Counted from the stretch's first letter, positions 15,931 through 25,311 are shown. The stretch: DNA of 46,126 nucleotides from UBA6109 sp035366835 (GCA_035366835.1 DAOSIS010000025.1:1-46126); one strand, 5' to 3'. Notes: generated by a model from the letters alone, not told the origin. Made by a program: numbers and translations.

Positions 15931-18462
15931 TCATCTCAACCGGTAGATCGGGTAATCCTTCCCGAAGTTGACGATCAGCGGCGTCTGTTCGTGCCCGATC
16001 TGCCTGGAGATGTTCGTGGTCATCTTTTTCGAGTACTCGCCCAGGCCCACGATGCTGACCTTGCCGTCCCCGTTCCTGTCGGCCTGCCGGTTGTTGTTCA
16101 ATCCGTCCAGCAGGGCGTGGGTGAAGAGCCCGTTGCCCTTGTACCCGTCCATCGCCGCCTGCTGGTCGCTCGCCGATGCGTAGATGTGAAGCCCCATCTT
16201 CTTGGCCAGGACGGACATCCGCGCGTCGTAGAGGCCGCTGATGATGGTGTCCACGCCGCCCGCGTGGCAGGTGTCGAAGATCAGGAGCTGGCTCAGGGAT
16301 TTGATCTTCTTGGACATCTCCACGATCTCGTTGGAGCTGATCACGTTCGCGTCGCTCACCTGTCCGTCGAAGTCGTGGGTCAGCACGTAATACTGGTTCT
16401 GCAGCAGCACGCCGTGGCCGGCAACGAAGAGGATGAAGCTATCGCCGGGTTTGATGAACCGCGCGAGCTCGTCGATCTTCGCGCCGATGTCGGCCTTCGT
16501 CGCCTCCGCGTCCGTAAGGCGGGTGTAGTGGATGTTCTTCGGTTCGTACAGCGTCGCGGCCTGAACCCTGATCTTCTCCTCCAAGTCCTTCGCGTCCTTG
16601 GCGGCGTACTTGAGATTGATGCCGCCGCTTCTGTACCGGTCTATGCCGATCGACAGGACGTAGAGGTGCGGATCGCCCGGCCTGACTCCGGAGTTGAAGT
16701 GAACCGTCTTCAGGGCGCCTTGGATCGTGTTGCCGGCGTTGAAAGCCGTCACGCTCACCTCGTTCTCACCGGCGATCGGCTCGATCTCCCTGCAGTCTTC
16801 GAGGACATCGCCTTTGGGTTGGATGACGGTGGGCGCCGAGTCGGCCCTGCCCTTTACGGACACGCTCCGCATGTCGTCGTAGATCGCCTTGCTGTCCAGG
16901 GAGGCCAGCCGGGTTCTTTCGAACGATGACTTTGCAGCCTCACGGTAATAGCCGTCGGACTGGACAAGCTTCCCGTTGTGGAACAGACGGACTTCGCCGA
17001 TCCCGCCCCCGGCGCTTTTCACCCGGTAACAGACCTTCACGCCGCGCCGGCCGGCGGCGGCGGGCTGGGACGTGAGCTCCACAAGGGGCGGCGGGCTCTT
17101 GATGGCGTCCTGCATGGTGATGGTCGCCAGCCTGCTGACGTCCTCTCCCCGCAGCTTGGCGACAACGATATCGGGGCGGTAGAAGACATCGTAGAACTTG
17201 TCCACGCCGTATGCCTGGTTTCCCACGACGACGCTCAGGTACTGCGCACCCTTCTCCGAGGAGTTGTAATAGCCCTCCTTGGTGATCGTGAGCCATTCGC
17301 CGTCGGAAAAGCCGACGAACATGGCCCGCTCCTCGCCCGTCCGCGCGTCGTACATCCGGACGGCGGAATCACTGAGATTGAGCAGCACGCGCTTGCCGTC
17401 CGGCAGATAGGCGCCGGAAAGCGCGTTGCCGGTGTAGAGGACCTGCACCCCCCTCCACGCATGGGAGAGGTCCGCCAATTCCCTCCCCGTCGCCACGTCC
17501 AGGACCTTCAGCGGCTTCGCGAATACCATGACCTGCGTGCCGTCAGGGGAAAGGGCGAGGCCGTTCACGCCGGACAATTCACCTGCCGCTCCGACCCTCT
17601 TGAACCCGGCAAACTGTCTCAGCGCCCGGCCGGTCCCTGCGTCCCACAGGCGGACCTCATCGTCGCACCCCGAACCCGTCATCACCATCTTGCCGTCCGG
17701 GGAAAAGACGATGGAGGCGGCGCCGGTCATCGACAGGAAGCCCGATTCGTGCCCCCGGACGCTCCAGATCTTTTTCGAAGCGGCGATGTCCCAGAGATGG
17801 AGAAACCCGTCTCCGTCGCCGATCAGGAGGTTCCTGCTGTCCGGGGAAAAAGCGGCGGCCACGCAGGAACCCTTGACGGGATATTTCCGGATGGCCCTCC
17901 AGCTCCCGGTATCGAACACGTACACCTGATGCCAGCTCGAGGCGACGAAATACCGGCCGTCACGCGAAAACTGGGCGTGGCAGACATACATCCCCGGCCC
18001 CTTGAACCCGGCGAATTTCCTGACGATCTTTCCCGTAGACAGGTCCCAGACGTTCAGCCCGTACTGGTCCTGTTCCTGCTCCTTTCTGACGGCGCTTCCT
18101 TTCCTGTCCAGGAAAGGCCTCGTCTCGCCGCCTGTCACCGCATATCTGCCGTCCGGCGAAATGGCGACCGCCATGGCAAGCTTGAACGTATTCGTTTCCT
18201 TGAATACCTGGCGCCCTTCGGCCAGATCCCACATCCTGAGAACGCCCAAGTCGCTTGCCGTAAAGGTGCCGCCGTTGTCCACCGTGAGGAGATAGCGGCC
18301 GTCGGGAGAGACAGATAGTGCGGATACGGCGCTCGCCTCCCTCTGAATATTCATGACCAGGTCCCCGTTGCTCAGGTTAACCTGCGGCACGGAGAATGGC
18401 TCGAGGGTTGCGCAGGAGGTGAGAAGCAGGGGCAACAGGAGCGATGCGGCCGGTTTCTTCAT
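15931..18462 (-). CDS. Lipoprotein with WD40 repeats and a caspase-like (C14) domain
   Basis: This 843-residue protein has a lipoprotein signal (LLLPLLLTSC, lipobox LTSC). Residues about 40-400 carry WD40-type repeats (AVSALSVSPDGRYLLT, LRMWDL, VAAAFSPDSRNLLIGDGDGFLHLWDI and others). A linker follows, then a caspase-fold peptidase domain at about 605-840 (LYVLSIGIDRYRSG at the start). The catalytic dyad is present: His683 in LFVAGHG and Cys732 in LLIFDTCHAGG. Bacterial caspase homologues (orthocaspases/metacaspase-like) usually cleave after basic residues or act in signalling. Here the enzyme should be membrane-anchored and face the periplasm. ATG 18462 follows GAAGGAGGCAAAG. Substrates are unknown. 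A second caspase-like lipoprotein is encoded at 27203-29419. Confidence 0.9.
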   Translation of the reverse strand: MKKPAASLLLPLLLTSCATLEPFSVPQVNLSNGDLVMNIQREASAVSALSVSPDGRYLLTVDNGGTFTASDLGVLRMWDLAEGRQVFKETNTFKLAMAVAISPDGRYAVTGGETRPFLDRKGSAVRKEQEQDQYGLNVWDLSTGKIVRKFAGFKGPGMYVCHAQFSRDGRYFVASSWHQVYVFDTGSWRAIRKYPVKGSCVAAAFSPDSRNLLIGDGDGFLHLWDIAASKKIWSVRGHESGFLSMTGAASIVFSPDGKMVMTGSGCDDEVRLWDAGTGRALRQFAGFKRVGAAGELSGVNGLALSPDGTQVMVFAKPLKVLDVATGRELADLSHAWRGVQVLYTGNALSGAYLPDGKRVLLNLSDSAVRMYDARTGEERAMFVGFSDGEWLTITKEGYYNSSEKGAQYLSVVVGNQAYGVDKFYDVFYRPDIVVAKLRGEDVSRLATITMQDAIKSPPPLVELTSQPAAAGRRGVKVCYRVKSAGGGIGEVRLFHNGKLVQSDGYYREAAKSSFERTRLASLDSKAIYDDMRSVSVKGRADSAPTVIQPKGDVLEDCREIEPIAGENEVSVTAFNAGNTIQGALKTVHFNSGVRPGDPHLYVLSIGIDRYRSGGINLKYAAKDAKDLEEKIRVQAATLYEPKNIHYTRLTDAEATKADIGAKIDELARFIKPGDSFILFVAGHGVLLQNQYYVLTHDFDGQVSDANVISSNEIVEMSKKIKSLSQLLIFDTCHAGGVDTIISGLYDARMSVLAKKMGLHIYASASDQQAAMDGYKGNGLFTHALLDGLNNNRQADRNGDGKVSIVGLGEYSKKMTTNISRQIGHEQTPLIVNFGKDYPIYRLR

Positions 18463-18496
18463 GTCTTCTTTGCCTCCTTCTCATTTCTGGTCGCCT

Positions 18497-18525
18497 ATGA
18501 TAGTAGATCAGGAAAATTCACGCAA
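18497..18525 (-). promoter_or_regulatory. Candidate promoter of the WD40-caspase gene
   Basis: On the minus strand TTGCGT and TATCAT are spaced by 17 bases, 35 bases ahead of the caspase lipoprotein start. The -10 box matches consensus at five of six positions. Confidence 0.5.
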
Positions 18526-18555
18526 CTGCACCGACACCAACGCGGAGGGATCCCT

Positions 18556-18726
18556 ATGAAACGCTTTTTCACGGCAGTTGTCTTCTGCATCGCGATCGGT
18601 TTCTTCCTTGCTGCCTGCATGGCACCGACGGCGGACAGCAAGAGGGGATACGGCGGGAAGAAGAGCATGCCGCGGCAGGCGCAGGAACAGGTTGTCGACG
18701 AAGGTACGGCACCCCGGTCCAAGTAG
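18556..18726 (+). CDS. Small lipoprotein of unknown function, 56 aa
   Basis: The predicted peptide starts MKRFFTAVVFCIAIGFFLAACM. A charged n-region, hydrophobic core and LAAC lipobox give a clear lipoprotein signal, so the mature part is only about 36 residues, basic and glycine-rich at first (KRGYGGKKS), then Gln/Glu-rich. The start ATG 18556 has GGAGGGA six bases upstream. It is divergent from the WD40-caspase gene. I do not recognise a family; it resembles many small secreted lipoproteins that are missed in annotation because of length. Confidence 0.65.
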   Translation: MKRFFTAVVFCIAIGFFLAACMAPTADSKRGYGGKKSMPRQAQEQVVDEGTAPRSK

Positions 18727-18732
18727 ACCGTC

Positions 18733-18754
18733 CCGGCAAACAGCCGGCCTTTTC
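18733..18754 (+). terminator. Weak terminator-like hairpin after the small lipoprotein
   Basis: CCGGC-AAACA-GCCGG forms a 5-bp stem, followed by CCTTTTCC. The stem is short and the T-run imperfect. Confidence 0.35.
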
Positions 18755-18771
18755 CTGTCATGCGCCGACCT

Positions 18772-21201
18772 TCATTCTTCCTTTCGAGGCTGTTTCTGAA
18801 GCTTTTCGGCCATCTCCTTCAGGCGCCGGCTTGCCCGGTCGTGGAGAGTGCCTTCGGGATAGGTCCCGTCGGGCCGCCGCTCCCCGGCGGGAACGCCCGT
18901 CAGGATTTCGATCCCCTCGTCGATCGTCCGGGCGGCATAGATGTGGAACCTGCCGTCACGGACCGCTTCGACCACCTCTTCCCTGAGCATGAGGTTCCCG
19001 ATGTTCCGCTCTGGGATCAGGACACCGTGGTCGCCTGTCAGCCCTTTCGCCCGGCAGACCCGGAAAAATCCTTCGATCTTCTGGTTCACGCCGCCGATCG
19101 GCTGGATCTCGCCCCACTGGTTCACCGACCCCGTCACCGCGATGGACTGCCGAATCGGAATTCCCGACAGACTGGACAGAAGAGCGTACAGCTCGGCGGA
19201 CGAGGCGCTGTCGCCGTCGATTTCTTCGTAGGATTGCTCGAAGCAGAGGCTGGCCGAGAGTGACAGGGGCTCCTCCTGGGCGTACTTCGATCCGAGGTAG
19301 CCGCCCAGGATCATGACTCCCTTGCTGTGGGTCGGACCGCTGAGTTCGGCTTCACGTTCGATGTTCACAACGCCGCTGCGCCCCAGGAAGGTGCTGACCG
19401 TGATCCGCATCGGCCTGCCGAACATGGCGTCCCCGACGGAATAGACGGACAGTCCGTTGACCTGCCCGACCTTCCCGCCCTCGACATCGATCATGATGAC
19501 GTCCTTCGCGATCATCTCGCGTATCCGCTCGTCGATCATGTTGTGGCGGAATGCCTTTTCCTCGACGGCCTTCGTGACGTGCTTCGCGGCGATCAGTTCG
19601 GCCCCGTCCTGCGACGCCCAGTAATCCGCCTCCTGGACCCATTCCTTGATCTGTGCGAACCGGGCGGAGAGCTTCTGCTGGTCCCCGACGGCCCGTGCCG
19701 CATACTCGATGACTTTGGCGACGCCGCTGGGCTCCAGGTGCCGTGCGTTGCAGTCCTCGCAGAAACAGCGGATGACGGCCGCGTAGTCCTTCATGCTCTT
19801 TTCCGTGCGGTCGATCTCGAAGTTGAAATCGGCCTTGACCTTGAAGATTTCCCAGAAGTCTTCGTCGTGGGCGGAAAGCAGCTGATACAGGAAGGCATCG
19901 CCGATCAGGATGACCTTGACGTCGATCGGCATGGGCTCGGCCCTCATCCCCTGGGGAGCGAAGAGTCCGAATTGTTCGAACGGATCCTCGATCCTGACCT
20001 CTTTGTTCCTGATCGCCCGCTTCAGGGTGACCCACACTCCCGGGTTCAGGAGGACATCGCGGGCGCTCAGAAGCAGAAAGCCGCCGTTGGCGAGGCTCAG
20101 GGCCCCGGGTTTGAGCATCGTGTGATCGCTCAGGTATCCGCCCAAGAGGAAGCGCCGTTCGATCTTGCCGAAGATGTTGCCGAAATTGGGGTTGGGCTCC
20201 GTGGCGACCGGCGGCCCCTTCCGTTCGCTGTTGTCCACGAAGACATTGACCTGAAAAGGCAGGAACGGGTTTCTTCCACCCAGGGCCTGGCTCATGGGAA
20301 CGCCCAGGAGGGGGTTGACCGGCTCATCGGCGCTCTTGAACAACTCGAGGTTGCCCAGCGTGTACGCCTTCAGATCCGCCAGATAATGGGTCAGTTTCTC
20401 CGGGGCCCTGTATTCCTCCAGGAGCGGCGCAAAAAGCGCCGAAACGGTGAATTCGGCAACGTTCTTGTCCAGGTCCTGAAGGCGTTCGGCCGTCTCGCGC
20501 TGCACCGCGCTGGCCTTCTCGAAGTTCGCCTGAACGAACTTCATCAATTCCGCCTGTTTCGCGTCGAGTTCCTTCCGCTCGGACTCCTTGAGCGCGAGAT
20601 ACTCGTTCTCCTGCATCGGACGGTCGTTGACAATGGCAATCACGACGGGACCCACGGGCGTCATCTGGAGGGAGAATCCCTGGCGCCTCGCCTCTTCAGC
20701 CGTGCCCTTGAAGAGCTGCTGCTGTCGGTCGTGACCTTCCTCGAAGAGTTTCTTCTTCTGGGCCTGGTACTCCTCGCCGGAAAAAGCCCTGCCGAGATTC
20801 TCGCGAAGCTGCGACAGCACGCCGATGATCCTGTCGCGGAATTTCCTGCCCATTCCCTGGGGAAGATTCACGATCTGGGGACGGTCCGGCTCCTTGAAGT
20901 TGTGCAGATAGCACCAGTCTTCAAGGGGAGGAGCGGGCCGGACCGACGTCTGCTTGCTGATCAGCCGCTCGATATACTCCTTGACGATCGATGTCTTGCC
21001 CGTGCCGGACAAACCGGCCACAAAGATGTTGTACCCGGCATTGTGCATGTTCAGACCGAATTCAATGGCCCGGATCGCCCTCTCCTGGCCGACGAATTCG
21101 TCCAGGACCGGCAGGTCCTTCGTGCATTCGAACTGGAACTGGCCTGCATCGCACTGCCACCGCAGCTTTTCGATGGGCACGGCAAACTTGCTCACCTCCA
21201 C
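18772..21201 (-). CDS. Lon-like AAA+ ATP-dependent protease
   Basis: This protein of about 809 residues belongs to the Lon-related proteases with an inserted coiled-coil AAA module (often labelled AAA family/LonB-like). Walker A is GLSGTGKT (about residues 63-70). A long helical insertion follows (about 150-300). The AAA part resumes with FGNIFGKIERR and GGFLLLSARDVL. The Lon proteolytic domain is C-terminal with Ser in DGDSASSAELYALL and Lys in GGVNQKIEG, the catalytic dyad. The GTG at 21201 is preferred because AGGAGG lies 6-7 bases upstream and the minus-strand promoter predicts transcription starting near 21305; the ATG at 21309 lies upstream of that point and lacks a ribosome binding site. 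It probably degrades damaged or regulatory cytoplasmic proteins. No lon regulator is nearby. Confidence 0.88.
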   Translation of the reverse strand: MEVSKFAVPIEKLRWQCDAGQFQFECTKDLPVLDEFVGQERAIRAIEFGLNMHNAGYNIFVAGLSGTGKTSIVKEYIERLISKQTSVRPAPPLEDWCYLHNFKEPDRPQIVNLPQGMGRKFRDRIIGVLSQLRENLGRAFSGEEYQAQKKKLFEEGHDRQQQLFKGTAEEARRQGFSLQMTPVGPVVIAIVNDRPMQENEYLALKESERKELDAKQAELMKFVQANFEKASAVQRETAERLQDLDKNVAEFTVSALFAPLLEEYRAPEKLTHYLADLKAYTLGNLELFKSADEPVNPLLGVPMSQALGGRNPFLPFQVNVFVDNSERKGPPVATEPNPNFGNIFGKIERRFLLGGYLSDHTMLKPGALSLANGGFLLLSARDVLLNPGVWVTLKRAIRNKEVRIEDPFEQFGLFAPQGMRAEPMPIDVKVILIGDAFLYQLLSAHDEDFWEIFKVKADFNFEIDRTEKSMKDYAAVIRCFCEDCNARHLEPSGVAKVIEYAARAVGDQQKLSARFAQIKEWVQEADYWASQDGAELIAAKHVTKAVEEKAFRHNMIDERIREMIAKDVIMIDVEGGKVGQVNGLSVYSVGDAMFGRPMRITVSTFLGRSGVVNIEREAELSGPTHSKGVMILGGYLGSKYAQEEPLSLSASLCFEQSYEEIDGDSASSAELYALLSSLSGIPIRQSIAVTGSVNQWGEIQPIGGVNQKIEGFFRVCRAKGLTGDHGVLIPERNIGNLMLREEVVEAVRDGRFHIYAARTIDEGIEILTGVPAGERRPDGTYPEGTLHDRASRRLKEMAEKLQKQPRKEE

Positions 21202-21311
21202 GTCACCCCTCCTCTTGTCCTTATTTTCATCTCTCGGGGTGAATTCCCCGAAGCTTGCTTCGTTCCTTGTTGTTTTCGATAGCTCGTGGCTTGCTGCAAA
21301 AAACTTCATTT

Positions 21312-21339
21312 AATTTAGGAGTGATCGTCACCCTGTCAA
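21312..21339 (-). promoter_or_regulatory. Candidate promoter of the Lon-like protease gene
   Basis: On the minus strand a perfect TTGACA (21339-21334), a 16-base spacer and TAAATT (21317-21312) point toward the protease gene. The TTGACA lies inside an 11-bp inverted repeat, CCTGTCAATGA (21332-21342), whose partner arm at 21456-21466 carries the -35 box of the opposite promoter. Confidence 0.6.
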
Positions 21340-21458
21340 TGACGCCGGGCCATATTTTTGGATTCGGATGCCGTGGTCGCGGCCGAGGCGTGTCCGGACG
21401 CGGGTCGCCTGCCCCTGGGGCATCGTGCAGGTGACCGCTGTCTGACCCCTCGATTTCA

Positions 21459-21488
21459 TTGACAGGCGGGGCCGTTTCTTCTTATACT
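21459..21488 (+). promoter_or_regulatory. Candidate promoter of the MBL hydrolase gene
   Basis: A perfect TTGACA and TATACT (five of six) are spaced by 18 bases. The implied leader to ATG 21640 is about 145 bases and has no other recognised element. The -35 box lies in the second arm of the 11-bp inverted repeat shared with the divergent promoter. Confidence 0.7.
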
Positions 21489-21639
21489 GCCGCCCCAGGG
21501 AAGCAATGTTCTTGTCGAAACTTCTCAGAAATCCACTCTGCAGATGTCATGCCTTGACACTGGAATACGGGATTCGCGGACAGGGGCCGGTACCGGGTAA
21601 CAGCGAATCGGGGGACATTTCGTTCACAACAGGGGCATC

Positions 21640-22602
21640 ATGAAAATCTACTTCTGGGGAACGCGCGGGTCTCTGCCCGCTGCAACCGCAGGCCGTCTGA
21701 TCGAAGCAAAGATATTCCGGGCCATCAAGGCTTCGCAATCGCAGCATTTCGCTGACGACGAGGCGATCCGGGCATTCATCGCAAAGCTTCCCTTCGCGGT
21801 CCGGCAGAGCTACGGCGGCAACACGGCGTGCGTCGAGATCCGGGGGCAGGAGGAGCATGTCCTGTGCGATGCCGGAACGGGGTTGAGGGATTTCGGCAAT
21901 TTCTTCATGAAGACGGCGTTCGGAAAGCGGGTCCCTTCCGCCACCGTATTCCATCTGTTCATCTCGCACCTTCACTGGGACCACATCCAGGGGTTCCCCT
22001 TCTTCACCCCGGCCTACATTCCCGGCCACCGGATCCGCATCTACGGGTGCCACCCCGCCCTGGAAGAGGCGTTCGTCCGCCAGCAAGCTCCGCCGTCCTT
22101 CCCGGTCCCGCTGACGGCCATGAAGGCTGACATCTCCTTCCATGTCCTTGAACCGGGTCGAGCCTACGACATTGCGGGCCTGACCGTGACCGGCATCATG
22201 CAGAACCACCCCGGCGACTCCTACGGCTATTGTTTCGGCAGGGATGGGAAGAAGGTGGTCTACTCCACCGATGCGGAGCACAAGTCCGATGCGGACAGGG
22301 GGGATTACGCGTTCATCGGATTCTTCAAGGGGGCCGATCTGCTGATCTTCGATGCGCAGTACAACCTGCAGGACGCCATCGATGCGAAGGAAAACTGGGG
22401 CCATTCCAGCAACGTCATCGGCGTCGAACTCGCGGTCCGCGCCGGTGCACGCCGTCTCTGCCTGTTTCACAGCGAGCATTCCTATGACGACGACGCCCTG
22501 GACCGGTTTCTGATGGAAACCAGGGAGTATCTGAAGATCTACGACGCGTCCTCCCCGCTGGAGATCCATCTGGCCTACGACGGCCTGGAGACGGAACTCT
22601 GA
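21640..22602 (+). CDS. MBL-fold metallo-hydrolase
   Basis: This 320-residue protein shows the beta-lactamase-fold hydrolase start KIYFWGTRGSLP, then YGGNTACVEI, CDAGTGLRDFG and the metal-binding motif SHLHWDHIQG (HxHxDH). Later ligands are probably in MQNHPGDSYGY, YSTDAEH and LFHSEHSYDD. This subgroup is close to cAMP-phosphodiesterase-like and RNase Z-like MBL proteins; the actual substrate is unknown. It is transcribed alone from a good promoter, divergent from the Lon-like protease, and its 3' end faces the K+ channel gene. Confidence 0.87.
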   Translation: MKIYFWGTRGSLPAATAGRLIEAKIFRAIKASQSQHFADDEAIRAFIAKLPFAVRQSYGGNTACVEIRGQEEHVLCDAGTGLRDFGNFFMKTAFGKRVPSATVFHLFISHLHWDHIQGFPFFTPAYIPGHRIRIYGCHPALEEAFVRQQAPPSFPVPLTAMKADISFHVLEPGRAYDIAGLTVTGIMQNHPGDSYGYCFGRDGKKVVYSTDAEHKSDADRGDYAFIGFFKGADLLIFDAQYNLQDAIDAKENWGHSSNVIGVELAVRAGARRLCLFHSEHSYDDDALDRFLMETREYLKIYDASSPLEIHLAYDGLETEL

Positions 22603-22627
22603 CCAGGGACGACGTTTCCGGACAGGG

Positions 22628-24385
22628 CTAGCCGGATACCGGAGAGCCCTCCGCCGCCCTTTCCCGCCGGGAAGAGCGGCCGTTCCTGGGGGGCTCGAAG
22701 GCCTTCAGAAATTTCCGTTCCCCTTCTTCCGTACCGATCAGGATCAGTTCGGTATGCGCCTTCATCGGCATCTGCGGATCGGGGCTGATCTGCATGGCGC
22801 CCCCGTCCCGGATGGCGACAACGGAGCAGTCCGTCGTCGCCCGGATCCCGGACGAGGCCAGATTCTTCCCCACGAGCGGTTCGGGGACCTTCACCCGGAA
22901 GATATTGAGCCCTTCGGCCAGCAGCCACGTGTCTTCCTTTTTCAGGAAGTTGAAGATCGCGTTCGCGCCAAGGGATGCATAGGACATGACGAAGTCCGCG
23001 CCGGCGCGGTGCAGGGTGGACACGTTCCGGTCCAGATTTGCCCGGCTCAGGATCTGCATGTCCGGTCTCAGGCTCCGGAGGTACTTGGTCAGGTAGATGT
23101 TCGTGGCGTCGTCATGGGTGGTGATCAGGGCGGCGGGGGCCTTCTCGATCCAGGCCTTCTGCAGCGTGCGGATGTCGGCGGCATCGCCGATGACGTAATG
23201 CGCCTCGTCCTGCAGCCTCTTCGGGTTCTTCTCGATGACCATGTAGGGGCTGTTCCGCTCCTTGAACCGCTCGGCGACGGTGTCCCCGACCCGTCCGCTC
23301 CCGACGATGAGCACCGGGTTCACGGCAAGCTTGCAGATATGGTAGAAGGAATAGATCTCCTCGAAGGCCGTCAGGTTCTTCTCCGAACCCGCCAGGACCA
23401 GGACGTTGTTGCGCTGGATCACGCTGTCGGCGGTGGGGATGGCGAACTTTCCTCTTTCCCACAGCCCCACGACGGTGACGCCGAATTTTTCCCGGAGCTT
23501 GCTCCCGGCCAGCGTTTCCCCCACCAGCGGGGTCCACATGGCGGGGAATTCCGCGATGCAGAGGTCGTCGAAGCGGCTGATGATGTTGGCCCGGCAATCG
23601 CCGCCCACGGTCCACGCAGCCAGGGAGCGACCCAGGATGCCGTACAGCTGCAGCACTTTCGTGCTGCCCGCCATCTGGAGGATATCCTCGGAATAGGGCG
23701 AATCGGCCGTGGTGATGATGGGGACCTGCTCGCTCAGCTCGCGGACGGTGAAGGTGATGTTCGTGTTGATTTCATCGCGGTCGGTGGCGACGACGAGGGC
23801 GGCCTTGTCGGCCCGCAGCCTCTGGTAGGTTGCAGGATCGTCGACATCCCCCACGGCCACCCGGATGCCCAGGTCGTAGAGGTCCAGGGCGCGCTTGAAA
23901 TCGTTCACGACGAGGACATAGTCGATCCTGTGATCCTTCAGCTTCTCGATCAGGGCCATGGTCACCGCGTCATAACTGGTGATGATCACGTGGCCGCGGG
24001 TCTCCGGCGGCAATTCACGGGGCGCGCGCTTTCTCGATTCCGCCTCGACCCAGGGGGCGTAGAAGAACTTGATGAACATGAAGGGCAGGAGGGTCAGCAG
24101 GAAGATCATCCCGGAAATCAGGACGACGATGGAAAAGAGCCTCCCGATATCCGAATGGAAGGTGATGTCCCCGAATCCAAGCGTCGACATCACCGTGAGC
24201 GTCCAGTAGAAGCCCGTGATCCAGGAATGGTCCTGTCCCTCGATGGCCATGAGGAAGTGAAAGATGGCGCTGAAGATGGTCACCATGCACGCCAGCACAA
24301 CGACGAACTTGAGGAGCTGGCGGACATTTCGCCGGGTGCTTTCTTTCTGGAAGAAATAGCTGATGACGACGGGGCTGAACCTCAT
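22628..24385 (-). CDS. Potassium channel with two cytoplasmic RCK (TrkA-N/TrkA-C) regions
   Basis: This 585-residue two-TM channel begins with a membrane helix (LLKFVVVLACMVTIFSAIFHFL), a pore helix with the selectivity filter TLGFGD (canonical TVGYGD is slightly altered), and a second helix (FSIVVLISGMIFLLTLLPFMFI). A first RCK follows at about 130-330 (GHVIITSYDAVTMALIEKL, acidic VGDVDDP) and a second at about 340-575 (VLIVGSGRVGDTVAERF with a GxGxxG nucleotide-binding loop, VIGDAADIRTLQKA). The tandem RCK layout resembles GsuK of Geobacter or MthK-like channels. Gating by nucleotides or cations is likely. No partner genes adjoin. Confidence 0.92.
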   Translation of the reverse strand: MRFSPVVISYFFQKESTRRNVRQLLKFVVVLACMVTIFSAIFHFLMAIEGQDHSWITGFYWTLTVMSTLGFGDITFHSDIGRLFSIVVLISGMIFLLTLLPFMFIKFFYAPWVEAESRKRAPRELPPETRGHVIITSYDAVTMALIEKLKDHRIDYVLVVNDFKRALDLYDLGIRVAVGDVDDPATYQRLRADKAALVVATDRDEINTNITFTVRELSEQVPIITTADSPYSEDILQMAGSTKVLQLYGILGRSLAAWTVGGDCRANIISRFDDLCIAEFPAMWTPLVGETLAGSKLREKFGVTVVGLWERGKFAIPTADSVIQRNNVLVLAGSEKNLTAFEEIYSFYHICKLAVNPVLIVGSGRVGDTVAERFKERNSPYMVIEKNPKRLQDEAHYVIGDAADIRTLQKAWIEKAPAALITTHDDATNIYLTKYLRSLRPDMQILSRANLDRNVSTLHRAGADFVMSYASLGANAIFNFLKKEDTWLLAEGLNIFRVKVPEPLVGKNLASSGIRATTDCSVVAIRDGGAMQISPDPQMPMKAHTELILIGTEEGERKFLKAFEPPRNGRSSRRERAAEGSPVSG

Positions 24386-25032
24386 TGCATGGCTTCCTCA
24401 GTTCGAACAGCGCCTTCCCGGGATCCGCACGTAAAAGAAGCCCGTCCTTGTCCAAAGAGAGGCGGGTTCCTGCATCGGCTCCGACATCCCACGGCATCGT
24501 CACGGGGGGTGGAATTTCCTGCAAGACATGAAAGCCACTATCACAAGTTCCTTTCCGAATCCACAACCTTGAACAACGATGGGCAGTGGGTCGGTTTGGC
24601 GCCGACCCGCTACCGAACGATGGAGACCGCCGTCTCTTCCGATTCGGACGCGCGCATTCCCCGGGCCTTCTTCAAGAAAGGTGCGAAAGGGGCGGCGCTA
24701 CGGAGCCACCGCGGTAGCCCTTGGGATCGCCTTTCCCGGGCCGCGGCCGGCGTGTCGTCGACGACCGGAGAAGGCTCCCCATGCCCATCGCAAAAGGGAA
24801 GCTGTTGTCCGCCTGCCGCCGTGTGGCGCGGTTAACACAAAACGTGTGATCTGGTTTGCATATCGGTTCATTCTTCTTGACGACCGCCCTTGCGCGCGAT
24901 AGCGTCTTCCCTGTGCGGAAATCAGCACGCGCAGCATGGATGCCGCGAAGATCCGGTATCCCGGAAAAAACGGGAACCCCGGGAAACGCCGGTTTCATTT
25001 TTTCGGAAAAACCGTCCATCCGAAGGGAGACC
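24386..25032. other. Intergenic region between K+ channel and HU/IHF genes
   Basis: This 647-base gap lies between divergent genes. I find one clear stem, GGGTCGG-TTTGGCG-CCGACCC (24588-24608), and a weak -35/-10 pair (TTGACG near 24877, TAGCGT 17 bases on) before the HU/IHF gene. Longer open frames here run antisense into neighbours and lack ribosome binding sites. No riboswitch core that I know matches. Confidence 0.45.
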
Positions 25033-25311
25033 ATGAACAAATCCGATCTGGTACGCACGCTCGCGAAGATGACCGATCTCACCGACGCGAAGGCGCAGGA
25101 CGTCGTGGACATCGTCTTTGGCGGATTTTCGAGGGCGCTCGCAAACGGCGATCGCGTGGAGATTCGGGGCTTCGGGATCTTTTCCGCGCGGGAGTACAAA
25201 GCCCATGCAGGCCGGAACCCGAGAACGGGCGGTGTGATCGAGGTGGGCACCAAGAGGCTGCCGCACTTCAAGGTGGGAAAAGAGCTGCAGAAAAAACTGA
25301 ATTCCGGATAG
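25033..25311 (+). CDS. HU/IHF-family DNA-binding protein (second paralogue)
   Basis: This 92-residue protein begins MNKSDLVRTLAKMTDL and has the HU/IHF core GDRVEIRGFGIFSA with the beta-arm tip GRNPRTGGVIEVG. The sequence NKSDLV...GFGIF...GRNPRTG and the C-terminal PHFKVGKELQKKLN are closer to IHF-beta-like members than to the HU at 7949. Start ATG 25033 follows GAAGGGAGACC; an upstream extension in frame is not supported. IHF-type proteins bend specific sites. It has no neighbour in the same direction, so it is likely monocistronic. Confidence 0.92.
   Translation: MNKSDLVRTLAKMTDLTDAKAQDVVDIVFGGFSRALANGDRVEIRGFGIFSAREYKAHAGRNPRTGGVIEVGTKRLPHFKVGKELQKKLNSG

Noticed and set aside
19327..21282. 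Open frame of about 650 codons antisense to the Lon-like gene
   Set aside because: It mirrors the codon structure of the real gene in a GC-rich genome, has no ribosome binding site and gives no recognisable protein.
24680..24740. c-di-GMP or c-di-AMP riboswitch before the K+ channel or HU/IHF gene
   Set aside because: Some short GC-rich words look suggestive, but none of the conserved core sequences of these aptamers is present on either strand.
22754..24835. Open frame of about 690 codons antisense to the K+ channel gene
   Set aside because: The sense frame encodes a complete channel; the antisense product has no domain and no start signal.
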